64,000 nucleotides of DNA. Origin: Bacillus sp. SJS. GTDB taxonomy: Bacteria > Bacillota > Bacilli > Bacillales > Bacillaceae. Location of the stretch: the NCBI RefSeq assembly GCF_000732485.2, contig NZ_JAQV02000031.1:186001-250000 (forward strand), written 5' to 3'. This document shows positions 26,336 to 34,614 of this stretch, piece after piece. Every line of letters begins with the position of its first letter. Position 1 is the first letter of the stretch. Position numbers and translations under genes: made by a program. The notes under the pieces were generated by a model. That model saw only the letters and a program-made list of their open reading frames with translations, was not told where the DNA came from and made no database searches.

Positions 26336-26935
26336 CTATTCTTCGTCTCTGAATCTTTCAACAACAACCGGCTGTATTTGCTTATGCTCGAGAGCTGCTT
26401 CCAAAGATGGAACCAGCATATGCATTCTGGCTACCATGGAATTCGGTTTTTTCTCAGGGTTATCCTGGCCGAATGGAATAAAAAAGACATTTTTCGCTCC
26501 CATTAGCCTCATTAAATTTACACCATTCAAGCCAAGTGCATCGTTCGTTGAGATCCCAAGAAGGACTGGTTTGTTATTTCTCATCGTTGCTTTCGCTGCC
26601 ATAAGTACAGGGGATTCTGTCATTGCATTTGCAAGCTTGCTCATCGTATTGCCTGTTAAAGGAGCAACAACCATACAGTCAAGCGGAATTTTCGGTCCAA
26701 GCGGTTCGGCCTTTACGATTGTATCAATCGCTTCATTTCCGGTTGCTTCCTCAATTCTTCGCACCCAGTCTTCTCCATCTCCGAATCTGGTAATCGTAGA
26801 TTTTACCGTGTTTGTGATAACAGGAAGCACGTTCGCTCCCAGTTCCACAAGTTTTTGAATCTCTGGAAAGACAGCGTCATACGTGCAATGAGATCCAGTT
26901 AAACCAAAACCGATCGTTTTTCCTTTTACATTCAT
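26336..26935 (-). CDS. spoVFB: Dipicolinate synthase subunit B
   Basis: 199-residue flavoprotein-like subunit of dipicolinate synthase, which with SpoVFA oxidises dihydrodipicolinate in the mother cell to give the dipicolinic acid loaded into the spore core. It begins MNVKGKTIGFGLTGSHC and has a flavodoxin-type phosphate loop, followed by CMVVAPLTGNTMSKLANAM, typical of the HFCD flavoprotein family. Its ATG overlaps the spoVFA stop by four bases. Linked to asd and dap genes that supply its substrate. Confidence 0.93.
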   Translation of the reverse strand: MNVKGKTIGFGLTGSHCTYDAVFPEIQKLVELGANVLPVITNTVKSTITRFGDGEDWVRRIEEATGNEAIDTIVKAEPLGPKIPLDCMVVAPLTGNTMSKLANAMTESPVLMAAKATMRNNKPVLLGISTNDALGLNGVNLMRLMGAKNVFFIPFGQDNPEKKPNSMVARMHMLVPSLEAALEHKQIQPVVVERFRDEE

Positions 26936-27834
26936 GAGGAGGACTCCTTTCCTTCTAATAATTGCTCGCCAAGGAGCTGCGTGAGCACATTTGCCAAAAT
27001 TTGTCCCGCTGTTTTTGGAGCTACGATTCCCGGCAGACCCGGAGCAAGCATGGCTTTGATCCCGCGTTTTTCGGCAAATTTAAAATCTGTCCCTCCGGGC
27101 TTGGAGGCTAAATCAATAACAAGTGCATGCGAAGGCAATTCCGATAGTACAGCCGGAGTTAAAATCATGTGGGGAATTGTGTTAATGCAAATGTCTGATC
27201 CGGATGCCTCCTTCACAATGTGATCCAAGTGAAAAGAGGTCAATCCCATTTCTTCAATACGGGCGAGATGGGACGATTTCCTTGCACCAACTTTCACTTT
27301 TGCACCAAGAGCAGCAAAGGTGCGGGCAACGCTCATACCGACTCTCCCCAGACCAAGGACGCTCACATTGGACCCGTGAATGGTAAAATCCGTGTTTTGA
27401 ATAACCATCATAATTGTCCCCTCAACAGTCGGGATCGAATTATAAATCGCCACATCATCTCTTTCCAGGAGCTGGACGTGTTTTCGATTCGCAGATTTAA
27501 GAATCTGATCCAGAAAGGCATTGCTAATGCCTGAATAGATGACAGCATTCTTAGGTGTTTTGCTCAGCCATTCCTCGCTGATGATAATTTCTTCGTTCGA
27601 AAAAACGGTATCAATTGTACCGTTTATCGTCGTCCCTGGTACAGGGAGAATGATGGCATGGATCACAGAAAAATCAATTTCGTTCATCTTCGCTTTAGCA
27701 GCTCCTGCGAACCCATGATCAAGCTGATCAAACCCTGCCATCCAGATTTTCGCTCCCAATTCGGTCAGTTTTCTTATGACTTCAAGCTGTCTTGCATCTC
27801 CGCCGATGACAGCAATATTTAAGCCGGTTAACAT
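26932..27834 (-). CDS. spoVFA: Dipicolinate synthase subunit A
   Basis: 300-residue dehydrogenase-like subunit of dipicolinate synthase. An N-terminal Rossmann start (LNIAVIGGDARQLEVIRKL) is followed by a second nucleotide-binding fold (VSVLGLGRVGMSVARTFAAL, GxGxxG motif around residues 158-163). It acts with SpoVFB in the mother cell late in sporulation. The start is ATG 27834 with AGGTGA about nine bases upstream. A SigK-like promoter lies about 110 bases upstream, consistent with mother-cell expression. The order spoVFA-spoVFB-asd-dapG-dapA is the same as in B. subtilis. Confidence 0.93.
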   Translation of the reverse strand: MLTGLNIAVIGGDARQLEVIRKLTELGAKIWMAGFDQLDHGFAGAAKAKMNEIDFSVIHAIILPVPGTTINGTIDTVFSNEEIIISEEWLSKTPKNAVIYSGISNAFLDQILKSANRKHVQLLERDDVAIYNSIPTVEGTIMMVIQNTDFTIHGSNVSVLGLGRVGMSVARTFAALGAKVKVGARKSSHLARIEEMGLTSFHLDHIVKEASGSDICINTIPHMILTPAVLSELPSHALVIDLASKPGGTDFKFAEKRGIKAMLAPGLPGIVAPKTAGQILANVLTQLLGEQLLEGKESSS

Positions 27835-28148
27835 AAGGTCTAGTCACCTTCTTCATCTCGTTCTGGATTGAATTTCTTGCCGTTAATGGAGTCTTGTTAA
27901 ACAGTATTTTTATTTAAACAGCGATCAAAAGACTTTCGCTCACATTATATGAGAATGGCAGGTGCCGGGTGAATGTTTCCTTGCAATCGGAATAACCTGC
28001 ATTGATGATTGGAGGCAGCCGCATTCATTTTTTGTTTTATTTTCAAAACAACATCTTTCTTACAGTCTTTAAAGTCGCTGCATATATAAAAAGGGGTGGA
28101 TGAAGAGCAAAATAAATATTTTCACACAAAAAAAAAGCGAAGACATGG
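27835..28148 (-). other. Spacer between ymxH and spoVFA
   Basis: The 314-base spacer holds the ymxH terminator (28128-28156) and a SigK-like promoter (27942-27969). The rest shows no ORF or structured RNA that I can support. Confidence 0.5.
27942..27969 (-). promoter_or_regulatory. Candidate SigK promoter of the dipicolinate operon
   Basis: On the minus strand AC (27968-27969) and CATATAATG (27942-27950) are separated by 17 bases, close to the SigK pattern AC-N16/17-CATAnnnTA. In B. subtilis the spoVF operon is SigK-dependent, which supports the reading. The same -10 also contains TATAAT, so a SigA origin cannot be excluded. Confidence 0.45.
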
Positions 28149-28156
28149 TCATTCGC
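28128..28156 (-). terminator. Intrinsic terminator after ymxH
   Basis: GCGAA/TTCGC with an inner GAC/GTC stem (28137-28156) is followed by nine T residues on the minus strand and overlaps the ymxH stop. Confidence 0.85.
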
Positions 28157-28424
28157 CTGGAGCATTTAAATTCAGTTGGGCTATTTCCGAATCCGGAACA
28201 TCCAGGATAATCATATCATTCCCGATCTTACGGATATGCTGCCATGGCACTTTTACTTCTGCTCCCTGCTTCCGCATTCCGAACCACTTTTGAGACGGAA
28301 TGACAAGGGCTGTAATTTGGCCTGTCTGTTCATTGATTTCTAAATCTGTTTGGCCGAGAATACCCAGTCTCTCTGCTCTTTTCACATCCACAATTTCTTT
28401 GCCGCTCATATCGCTCAGTCTCAT
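28149..28424 (-). CDS. ymxH: YlmC/YmxH family PRC-barrel protein
   Basis: 91-residue protein with a PRC-barrel fold (MRLSDMSGKEIVDVKRAERLG, then VPWQHIRKIGNDMIILD). The family is often associated with sporulation in Firmicutes, where YlmC/YmxH proteins are of unknown function. No transmembrane helix is present. The start is ATG 28424. It is separated from mlpA by that gene's terminator and ends in its own terminator, so it forms a single-gene unit. Confidence 0.85.
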   Translation of the reverse strand: MRLSDMSGKEIVDVKRAERLGILGQTDLEINEQTGQITALVIPSQKWFGMRKQGAEVKVPWQHIRKIGNDMIILDVPDSEIAQLNLNAPGE

Positions 28425-28462
28425 TTTCCACCACTCCTTATTCTATATAATGCGGTCTTAAT

Positions 28463-28498
28463 AAAAAAAATGCCTGCACATAGGGCAGGCATTTTTTT
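28463..28498 (-). terminator. Strong terminator after mlpA
   Basis: AAAATGCCTGC and GCAGGCATTTT pair on the minus strand, and a run of T residues follows. It separates mlpA from ymxH. Confidence 0.9.
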
Positions 28499-28503
28499 GA
28501 AAA

Positions 28504-29745
28504 TTATTTTAGGAGGCTTTCCGGAAGCTCGCCCTCGGGACTAATCAATGAAAGGGAATAAGGTTTGCTGAAAATATCAAGAGTGAGCCTGTTTACACTT
28601 TCTTCAGTCACTTCATTTACCTTTTCAATCATTTCATCAAGAGTACGGTGTCTTCCGAGAAGCAATTCATTTTTGCCGTTTCGGCTCATGCGGCTATTTG
28701 TGCTTTCAAGGCTGAGCATCAAATTTCCTTTAATTTGCTCTTTGCTGTTCAAGAGCTCTTTCGCTGTAATACCTTCTGCCTTCAGCTTGTTCAGCGTTTC
28801 CTGAATTGTTTCATACAAAACCTCAAGCTGGCTGCTTCCAGTCCCTCCATAAATGGTCAGCATTCCATTGTCTGCATAGGAGGAATGATACGAGAATACA
28901 GAATAGGCCAGACCCTTCTGCTCTCTTACGTCCTGGAATAGGCGGCTGCTCATGCTCCCTCCAAGCACATTATTCATAACAATCAGACTGTAAACATCTT
29001 CATGTCCGATTTCGAGGCCTTCATAGCCAAGACATAGATGTGCCTGCTCTGTTTCTTTTTTGCGGGAGAGTTTTTGATTTAGGAAACCTGGTTTCTCAAA
29101 CGCCTCCTGTTTATAGGAGGAGGTATAGGAACCGAATTTCTTTTCAATTTCTTCTATAAAAGCTTCGCTAATATTACCTGCAACCGAAATGACGACATTT
29201 TCAGGAATATAAAAGCGTGACATATAGTCTCTTAAAGAGTCGCCATTAAAAGAAGATAACGTTTCTTCTGTTCCAAGAATCGGATACCCAAGCGGATGAC
29301 TGCCATAGGCAGCCTTGCTAAGCAAATCATGCACAAGATCATCCGGCGTATCCTCATACATCTTGATCTCTTCGAATACAACATTCTTCTCTTTCTTCAA
29401 CTCTTCCTCATCAAAGGCTGAATTGAAAAACATATCAGACAAAATATCAAGAGCCATTCCCGCGTGCTCATCAAGCACCTTGGCATAGTAGCATGTGTAT
29501 TCTTTTGACGTAAACGCATTTACCTGTCCGCCAATGCTGTCAAAAGCCTCCGCTATATCCCGGGCAGATCTTGTTTCTGTTCCTTTAAAAAACATATGTT
29601 CAAGAAAATGCGACACCCCATTTATTTCAGGGGTTTCGCTTCTAGAACCTGTTCCGATCCAGACACCCAGTGCTACAGATCGGACAGTTGGTATGTTCTC
29701 AAGCACAATTCTTACTCCATTTTGGCACGTATACCTTTTAATCAA
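28504..29745 (-). CDS. mlpA: M16 family zinc protease, MlpA/YmxG
   Basis: 413-residue processing-peptidase-type M16 enzyme. The zinc motif HFLEH is at residues 46-50 and the downstream Glu ligand is probably Glu126 in FEEIKMYED, so it is expected to be active. The C-terminal half has the LGGSMSSRLFQDVREQKG hallmark with the Arg-substrate contact. The start is TTG 29745 with AGGAGG eight bases upstream. It follows ylxY by 31 bases and resembles B. subtilis MlpA, which influences extracellular protease production. Unlike ymfH it has no inactive partner next to it. Confidence 0.92.
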   Translation of the reverse strand: MIKRYTCQNGVRIVLENIPTVRSVALGVWIGTGSRSETPEINGVSHFLEHMFFKGTETRSARDIAEAFDSIGGQVNAFTSKEYTCYYAKVLDEHAGMALDILSDMFFNSAFDEEELKKEKNVVFEEIKMYEDTPDDLVHDLLSKAAYGSHPLGYPILGTEETLSSFNGDSLRDYMSRFYIPENVVISVAGNISEAFIEEIEKKFGSYTSSYKQEAFEKPGFLNQKLSRKKETEQAHLCLGYEGLEIGHEDVYSLIVMNNVLGGSMSSRLFQDVREQKGLAYSVFSYHSSYADNGMLTIYGGTGSSQLEVLYETIQETLNKLKAEGITAKELLNSKEQIKGNLMLSLESTNSRMSRNGKNELLLGRHRTLDEMIEKVNEVTEESVNRLTLDIFSKPYSLSLISPEGELPESLLK

Positions 29746-29776
29746 TGTATGTTCCTCCTATCTGCGCCTGTGCTGA

Positions 29777-30742
29777 TTAAAGCGGCTGTTCTGACCTGGA
29801 TTCATCCATTAAATCCGTTACAGTTCCTAAAGAAAGGTTCTTTCCTTTTATCTGCACAATCAGCTGATCTAATGCATCAGCTGATGACTTTGTCGGATGC
29901 ATTAAAATCATGGCACCGGGATGAACCTTCTTCATCACTCGCTGAATCAGCTGCTCAGGTGCAGGGTTTTGCCAGTCAATTGTATCTACACTCCATAAAA
30001 TGGTTCTCATCCCCATCGTTGAAGCGATTCGAACTGTCTCATCGCTATAACTTCCGCTTGGAGGAGCAAACCATTTCGTTTTTATGTCTGTTAACGCTTC
30101 AATAACCTCGTTTGTTTGCTGCAGCTGTACTTTTGCGCTTTCAGAAGAAAGTCTTTTCATGTCCGGATGAGTATAGGAATGGTTTCCTATTTCGTGACCG
30201 GCTTCGGAGATCATTTTAGCAAGCTTAGGATTTTCTTTCGCCCATCTGCCTTCCAGAAAAAAAGTCGCCTTCACATGTTGCTTTTCCAGTGTATCAAGCA
30301 TTTCAGGAAGGTATTCATTGCCCCAGGCCACATTAATAAGAAGAGAAGCCATTGGCTTAGCCGGGTTCCCTCTATATATTGGAGATGGAGGCAAATCAGA
30401 AAGATGAATGCTTGGAGCAATCTCTTTAAAAACCAGCAGCTCTTTTTTGAACATTCCGATTTCCTTCATTTTAGCGCAGGATTCGGTTAGATCGACTTGG
30501 CGTCCATTGTAGCCAGGGGTCGCTTTCCAAATGGTATGTATTTCAGCATTTTTTGCAGGAACATTGAATTCAATTGCCCTTGTTTCAATTTCTTCACAAA
30601 TTCCGTCCACTGACTTAGAGGCCTGCAAATCTGAAGACTTTAATTCCACGACGTAACTGGATATATAAGAATTTTGCATCACTCCGGCAGTGATCACCAT
30701 GAGCAAAATCGTAACTGCAAATTTCATTCTGATTCCCCGCAT
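29777..30742 (-). CDS. ylxY: YlxY, polysaccharide deacetylase-like protein with a degenerate metal motif
   Basis: 321 residues. An N-terminal signal anchor (MKFAVTILLMVITAGVM) places the rest outside the membrane. The C-terminal ~200 residues are a NodB-type polysaccharide deacetylase fold: the second metal motif HSYTHPDM is intact, and WSVDTIDWQNP and ILMHPT correspond to motifs 4-5. However, the usual TFDDG motif is replaced by LINVAWGNE, removing the catalytic base and metal aspartate, so classical deacetylation is doubtful. In B. subtilis ylxY lies at the same place between pnp and mlpA, and I recall the same replacement. Its role is unknown. Confidence 0.88.
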   Translation of the reverse strand: MRGIRMKFAVTILLMVITAGVMQNSYISSYVVELKSSDLQASKSVDGICEEIETRAIEFNVPAKNAEIHTIWKATPGYNGRQVDLTESCAKMKEIGMFKKELLVFKEIAPSIHLSDLPPSPIYRGNPAKPMASLLINVAWGNEYLPEMLDTLEKQHVKATFFLEGRWAKENPKLAKMISEAGHEIGNHSYTHPDMKRLSSESAKVQLQQTNEVIEALTDIKTKWFAPPSGSYSDETVRIASTMGMRTILWSVDTIDWQNPAPEQLIQRVMKKVHPGAMILMHPTKSSADALDQLIVQIKGKNLSLGTVTDLMDESRSEQPL

Positions 30743-30832
30743 TTACCTTTCCCCCTTTTGTATCAAACTATGTAAAAAGGGGACAAGGTAGAACAGGGTG
30801 TTCAGAATGTCCGGTATTTTCCGGTAAATAGA

Positions 30833-30862
30833 CAAAGAAGCCAGGGCAGCCTGGCTTCTTTG
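30833..30862 (-). terminator. Terminator after pnp
   Basis: CAAAGAAGCCAGG pairs perfectly with CCTGGCTTCTTTG, closing a four-base loop. TCTATTT follows on the minus strand. ylxY must then have its own promoter or rely on read-through. Confidence 0.75.
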
Positions 30863-30864
30863 GT

Positions 30865-32976
30865 TTACGAATTTTGTTCCTCTTTTTGTTCCTTGAGGAC
30901 AGCTTTTCGCGAAAGATTGACTCGGCCCTGTTTGTCAATTTCAGTGACCTTGACCAAAATCTCATCTCCAATGGAAACCACGTCTTCTACTTTGCCGATT
31001 CGCTCTTCAGCTAGCTCGGAAATATGAACAAGACCGTCTTTTCCACTGAATATTTCTACGAAAGCACCAAATTTTTCAATGCGCTTAACCTTACCAAGAT
31101 ACATTTGTCCAACTTCAACTTCACGGACAAGATCCTCAATAATGCTCTTCGCTTTTTGATTCATTGCCTCGTCTACAGATGAAATGAAGACTGTACCGTC
31201 TTGCTCAATGTCAATTTTAACGCCAGTCTCTTCAATGATTTTGTTGATTTGTTTACCGCTCGGCCCAATGACATCGCGGATTTTGTCCGGGTTGATGGAC
31301 ATCATCAAAATCTTAGGCGCATAAGGAGATAGTTCTTTTCTTGGTTCGCTAATCGTTGCAAGCATAGAATCAAGAATCTCCATTCTTCCCTTTTTAGCCT
31401 GAAGAAGAGCTTCTTCAAGGATTTCACGAGATAATCCTTCAATTTTAATATCCATTTGCAGAGCTGTTACTCCTTTTGACGTACCAGCTACCTTAAAGTC
31501 CATGTCTCCAAGGTGATCTTCCATTCCCTGAATGTCTGTCAGGACAGAGTAATGTTCTCCGGATTTAACCAGTCCCATTGCAATACCTGCAACCGGAGCC
31601 TTGATTGGAACACCGGCATCCATCATGGCAAGTGTACTTGCACAGATGCTTGCCTGGGAAGTTGATCCATTTGACTCAAGCACTTCAGAAACTAAACGGA
31701 TTGTATAAGGGAAATCCTTTTCGGACGGAATAATCGGTTCAAGCGCACGTTCACCAAGCGCTCCATGTCCAATTTCACGGCGTCCCGGCCCTCTTAGCGG
31801 TCTAGTTTCGCCTACAGAGAAGGATGGGAAGTTATAGTGATGCATAAAACGTTTAGACTCTTCAATTCCCAAACCATCAAGAATTTGAACATCGCCTAAT
31901 GCTCCAAGCGTACAGATGCTCAGCGCCTGAGTCTGTCCGCGGGTGAATAGTCCGGAACCATGAGTTCTTGACAGCAGTCCGGTGCTTGATGACAGCGGTC
32001 GGATTTCATCTGGTTTGCGACCATCCGGGCGGATTTTTTCCTCTGTAATTAAACGGCGGACTTCGCCTTTTACCATTTTAGAAAGAATTTCACTTGCCTG
32101 TTTAAGCGTTTCTTCATCAGCGTCCTGCTCTTTGTAGCTCTCCATTACCCGTTTTTTAACGGTTTGGATTGCTTCTTCGCGGGCATGCTTTTCCTGAACC
32201 TGAATCGCTTGAATCATATCTGCTTCTGCAGCTTCGCGAATGCTTCTTTCAATGTCTGCATCATGAGAATAAAGCTGGATCTCAACTTTTTCTTTCGCGA
32301 TTTGAGAGGCAATTTCCTCTTGGAAAGCAATGAGACGCTTGATTTCCTCATGACCGAACATAATGGCTTCAAGCATTGTTTCCTCAGGCACTTCATCTGC
32401 TCCTGCTTCAACCATGTTGATTGCATCCTTCGTTCCAGCTACAACAAGGTTGATATCGCTTTTTTCCATTTGATCAACTGTTGGATTTACGATAAATTCA
32501 TTATCAATCCGTCCAACTGTTACACCGGCGATCGGGCCTTCAAATGGAATGTCAGAAATCGTAAGAGCTAAAGATGAACCGAACATGGCAGCCATTTCAG
32601 AGGAACAGTTTTGATCTACACTCATCACAATACTGATAACTTGTACATCATTTCTGAATCCATCTGCAAAAAGAGGGCGTATTGGACGGTCAATCAGACG
32701 GCTTGCCAAAATCGCTTTTTCGCTCGGTCTTCCTTCCCTTTTAATGAATCCTCCGGGAATTTTACCTACTGCATATAAACGCTCTTCGTAGTTAACAGTC
32801 AGCGGAAAGAAATCAACCGCTTTCGGCTCTTTTGAAGCAGTCGCTGTACTTAGAACAGCGGTATCACCGTAACGAATGAGAACCGCACCGTTTGCTTGCT
32901 TTGCTAGCTGGCCAGCTTCAACAGTTAATGTTCTGCCTGCCCAATCAATGGAAAAGACATGCTTATCTTGACCCAT
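30865..32976 (-). CDS. pnp: Polynucleotide phosphorylase
   Basis: 703-residue 3'-5' exoribonuclease that uses phosphate. It has two RNase PH domains (about residues 12-225 and 310-545), the second containing the catalytic ring signature [15 protein letters not shown], an all-alpha linker between them, then a KH domain ([13 protein letters not shown] around residues 565-580) and an S1 domain ([20 protein letters not shown]). Domain order and length match the family. It lies downstream of rpsO, as usual in bacteria. Its leader begins near two small hairpins. It has its own SigA promoter. Confidence 0.96.
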   Translation of the reverse strand: MGQDKHVFSIDWAGRTLTVEAGQLAKQANGAVLIRYGDTAVLSTATASKEPKAVDFFPLTVNYEERLYAVGKIPGGFIKREGRPSEKAILASRLIDRPIRPLFADGFRNDVQVISIVMSVDQNCSSEMAAMFGSSLALTISDIPFEGPIAGVTVGRIDNEFIVNPTVDQMEKSDINLVVAGTKDAINMVEAGADEVPEETMLEAIMFGHEEIKRLIAFQEEIASQIAKEKVEIQLYSHDADIERSIREAAEADMIQAIQVQEKHAREEAIQTVKKRVMESYKEQDADEETLKQASEILSKMVKGEVRRLITEEKIRPDGRKPDEIRPLSSSTGLLSRTHGSGLFTRGQTQALSICTLGALGDVQILDGLGIEESKRFMHHYNFPSFSVGETRPLRGPGRREIGHGALGERALEPIIPSEKDFPYTIRLVSEVLESNGSTSQASICASTLAMMDAGVPIKAPVAGIAMGLVKSGEHYSVLTDIQGMEDHLGDMDFKVAGTSKGVTALQMDIKIEGLSREILEEALLQAKKGRMEILDSMLATISEPRKELSPYAPKILMMSINPDKIRDVIGPSGKQINKIIEETGVKIDIEQDGTVFISSVDEAMNQKAKSIIEDLVREVEVGQMYLGKVKRIEKFGAFVEIFSGKDGLVHISELAEERIGKVEDVVSIGDEILVKVTEIDKQGRVNLSRKAVLKEQKEEQNS

Positions 32977-33007
32977 AAATGCGTGTGCTCCTCTCTAAAC
33001 TCTTCAT

Positions 33008-33045
33008 ATGTATGAAATATACATTATTTATTAGTATGGACTAAT
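33008..33045 (-). other. Two short hairpins in the pnp 5' leader
   Basis: ATTAGT/ACTAAT (33030-33045, four-base loop) begins at about the predicted transcript 5' end, and ATGTAT/ATACAT (33008-33024) follows. Such a 5'-terminal hairpin could stabilise the mRNA; E. coli pnp is autoregulated at a leader structure by a different mechanism. Confidence 0.4.
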
Positions 33046-33052
33046 TAATATG

Positions 33053-33081
33053 AACATATCAATGATACGTCTATATGTAAA
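33053..33081 (-). promoter_or_regulatory. SigA promoter of pnp
   Basis: TTTACA (33076-33081) and TATGTT (33053-33058) are 17 bases apart, placing the start about 70 bases upstream of the pnp ATG. Confidence 0.6.
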
Positions 33082-33191
33082 TAGCTGTATACAAAAAGAA
33101 TCGGAAAGACGCAGGAGGACAGTTTCAGCATTGCGGCAGGCCGCATGTGAATGAGCTCTTCCTCTGCGCTTCCTTTTCTTTCAGTTGCATT

Positions 33192-33219
33192 AAAAAAGCG
33201 GGAATGCTCCCGCTTTTTC
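33192..33219 (-). terminator. Terminator after rpsO
   Basis: AAAAAGCGGGA and TCCCGCTTTTT form the stem with a short loop on the minus strand, running into T residues. It lies just downstream of the rpsO stop. Confidence 0.85.
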
Positions 33220-33223
33220 GAGA

Positions 33224-33493
33224 TTAACGACGTAATCCCAGCTTTGTGATTAACTCGCGGTAACGAGTTACATCTTTATTACGCAGGTAAGTTAGCAAGT
33301 TACGGCGTTTCCCTACCATTTTCAATAGACCGCGACGTGAGTGGTGGTCCTTTTTGTGTGTGCGCAAGTGATCGTTCAAAGTGTTAATCTGTTCAGTAAG
33401 GATAGCAATTTGGACCTCTGGAGATCCAGTATCCGTATCATGAGTTCTGTACTCATTGATCAGATCATTTTTGCGTTCTTGTGTGATAGCCAT
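33224..33493 (-). CDS. rpsO: 30S ribosomal protein S15
   Basis: 89 residues from ATG 33493 ([16 protein letters not shown]), the same length as B. subtilis S15; an in-frame GTG three codons earlier overlaps the ribosome binding site AGGAGGTG and is unlikely. S15 binds the three-way junction of the 16S central domain and nucleates the platform. [19 protein letters not shown] and HRGLL-type residues ([14 protein letters not shown]) of the RNA-binding surface are intact. It has a monocistronic unit with its own promoter and terminator, and a structured leader that is a likely S15 autoregulatory site. Confidence 0.96.
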   Translation of the reverse strand: MAITQERKNDLINEYRTHDTDTGSPEVQIAILTEQINTLNDHLRTHKKDHHSRRGLLKMVGKRRNLLTYLRNKDVTRYRELITKLGLRR

Positions 33494-33585
33494 CCTGTTC
33501 ACCTCCTAATTTCTATAATCCCCAATTACCGAGCAAGCGTCGGTGACTCGACTTGCCGAGCAATGGTTTAAAAGTTACAAGCATA
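33494..33585 (-). promoter_or_regulatory. rpsO 5' leader, candidate S15 autoregulatory RNA
   Basis: The ~90-base leader contains a stem GCAAG-TCG / CGA-CG-CTTGC with loop AGTCAC, flanked by repeated GCTCGG sequences, then the strong AGGAGGTG site of rpsO. S15 is known to bind its own leader in Geobacillus and other bacteria. Assignment here rests on position and the visible stem only. Confidence 0.5.
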
Positions 33586-33614
33586 AGAATACTACTATTT
33601 AGGATAAAAAGCAA
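33586..33614 (-). promoter_or_regulatory. SigA promoter of rpsO
   Basis: TTGCTT (33609-33614) and TATTCT (33586-33591) are spaced by 17 bases, directly after the ribC stop and upstream of the structured leader. Confidence 0.6.
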
Positions 33615-33619
33615 GCGGA

Positions 33620-34576
33620 TTACGACTGCATATAAAAATATTCTTCAGCTGCCTGCTTATCTTTAGCAATTTGTTCGATTAATTCCTGAACAGAGCTGAA
33701 TTTTTGCTCGCTTCTTAATCGTTTGTACCAATAAATCTCTGCATGTTCACCGTAAATTTCTTTGCTGAAATCAAAGATATGAACCTCTACACTGGGTTTG
33801 GGGAATTTTTCATCATGAAAAGTCGGTTTGTATCCGATGTTGCAAACACCATTGGAAAGCTGTCCGTCAACTCTTACAGCTACCGCATAAACCCCCGTTG
33901 GAGGAGTAATATATCCCTCCTGCAGGCTTATATTGGCCGTAGGGAATCCAATCGTCCTGCCCCGCTTCTCCCCATGAATCACTGTTCCTTTACCCGAATA
34001 GGCTCTGCCAAGCAATTTTGAAGCATATTCAACATTCCCGTTCCTAATTACTTCACGGATCAAGGTTGAACTGATTTTCCTGTCAAAATCCTTTAACTTT
34101 GGTACAGTTGTCTGCTCAAATTGTCCTCTAGAATGAAAGGGCATTGACTCCATAGTGCCCTTTCCGAGCTTGCCGTAGCTGAAATCAAAACCTGCTACAA
34201 CATGCTGCACATTAAGTCCGATTATATACTGATCAATAAATTCCTGAGGCTCAAGCGCTGAAAATGCTTCTGAGAATTCCACAATAAACACGTAATCTGC
34301 GCCAAGTTTTTCAATCATCTCAACCTTATCTTCTAATGGAGTTATCGCTTCAGGAACCTGCTGCTTTCTCAGGACAATGGAAGGATGGGGATGAAATGTC
34401 ATGACGCCCCATTTAAAGCCTTTTTCTTCCGCCTTTTCGCGAGCTGTCTGAATGACCGCCTGATGGCCTTTATGTACTCCATCAAAGTAACCAAGGGCAA
34501 GAACCGTTTCGCTTATTTCTGATTTATTTATTTGATGCGGATGCGAGATCTTGAACGTTTGCACGAAATCCTTCAC
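33620..34576 (-). CDS. ribC: Bifunctional riboflavin kinase / FAD synthetase
   Basis: 318 residues. The N-terminal FAD synthetase domain has the nucleotidyltransferase motif GYFDGVHKGH (residues ~30-39) and a later SSTLIR, typical ISSTxIR of the family. The C-terminal riboflavin kinase domain has the GxxxGFPTAN motif (RTIGFPTANISL) and PPTGVYAV. It converts riboflavin to FMN and then FAD. It sits between truB and rpsO as in B. subtilis. A GTG at 34576 is taken as the start; the exact start is uncertain because the nearest ribosome binding sequences are not ideally spaced. Confidence 0.94.
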   Translation of the reverse strand: MKDFVQTFKISHPHQINKSEISETVLALGYFDGVHKGHQAVIQTAREKAEEKGFKWGVMTFHPHPSIVLRKQQVPEAITPLEDKVEMIEKLGADYVFIVEFSEAFSALEPQEFIDQYIIGLNVQHVVAGFDFSYGKLGKGTMESMPFHSRGQFEQTTVPKLKDFDRKISSTLIREVIRNGNVEYASKLLGRAYSGKGTVIHGEKRGRTIGFPTANISLQEGYITPPTGVYAVAVRVDGQLSNGVCNIGYKPTFHDEKFPKPSVEVHIFDFSKEIYGEHAEIYWYKRLRSEQKFSSVQELIEQIAKDKQAAEEYFYMQS

Positions 34577-34614
34577 CTTTTCTTATAAGCCGAAAGCTCC
34601 GGCTATCAAATGAA

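Noticed and set aside
26298-26858. 186-codon plus-strand frame
   Set aside because: It lies wholly antisense to spoVFB and shows the Phe/Ser-rich composition of a shadow frame.
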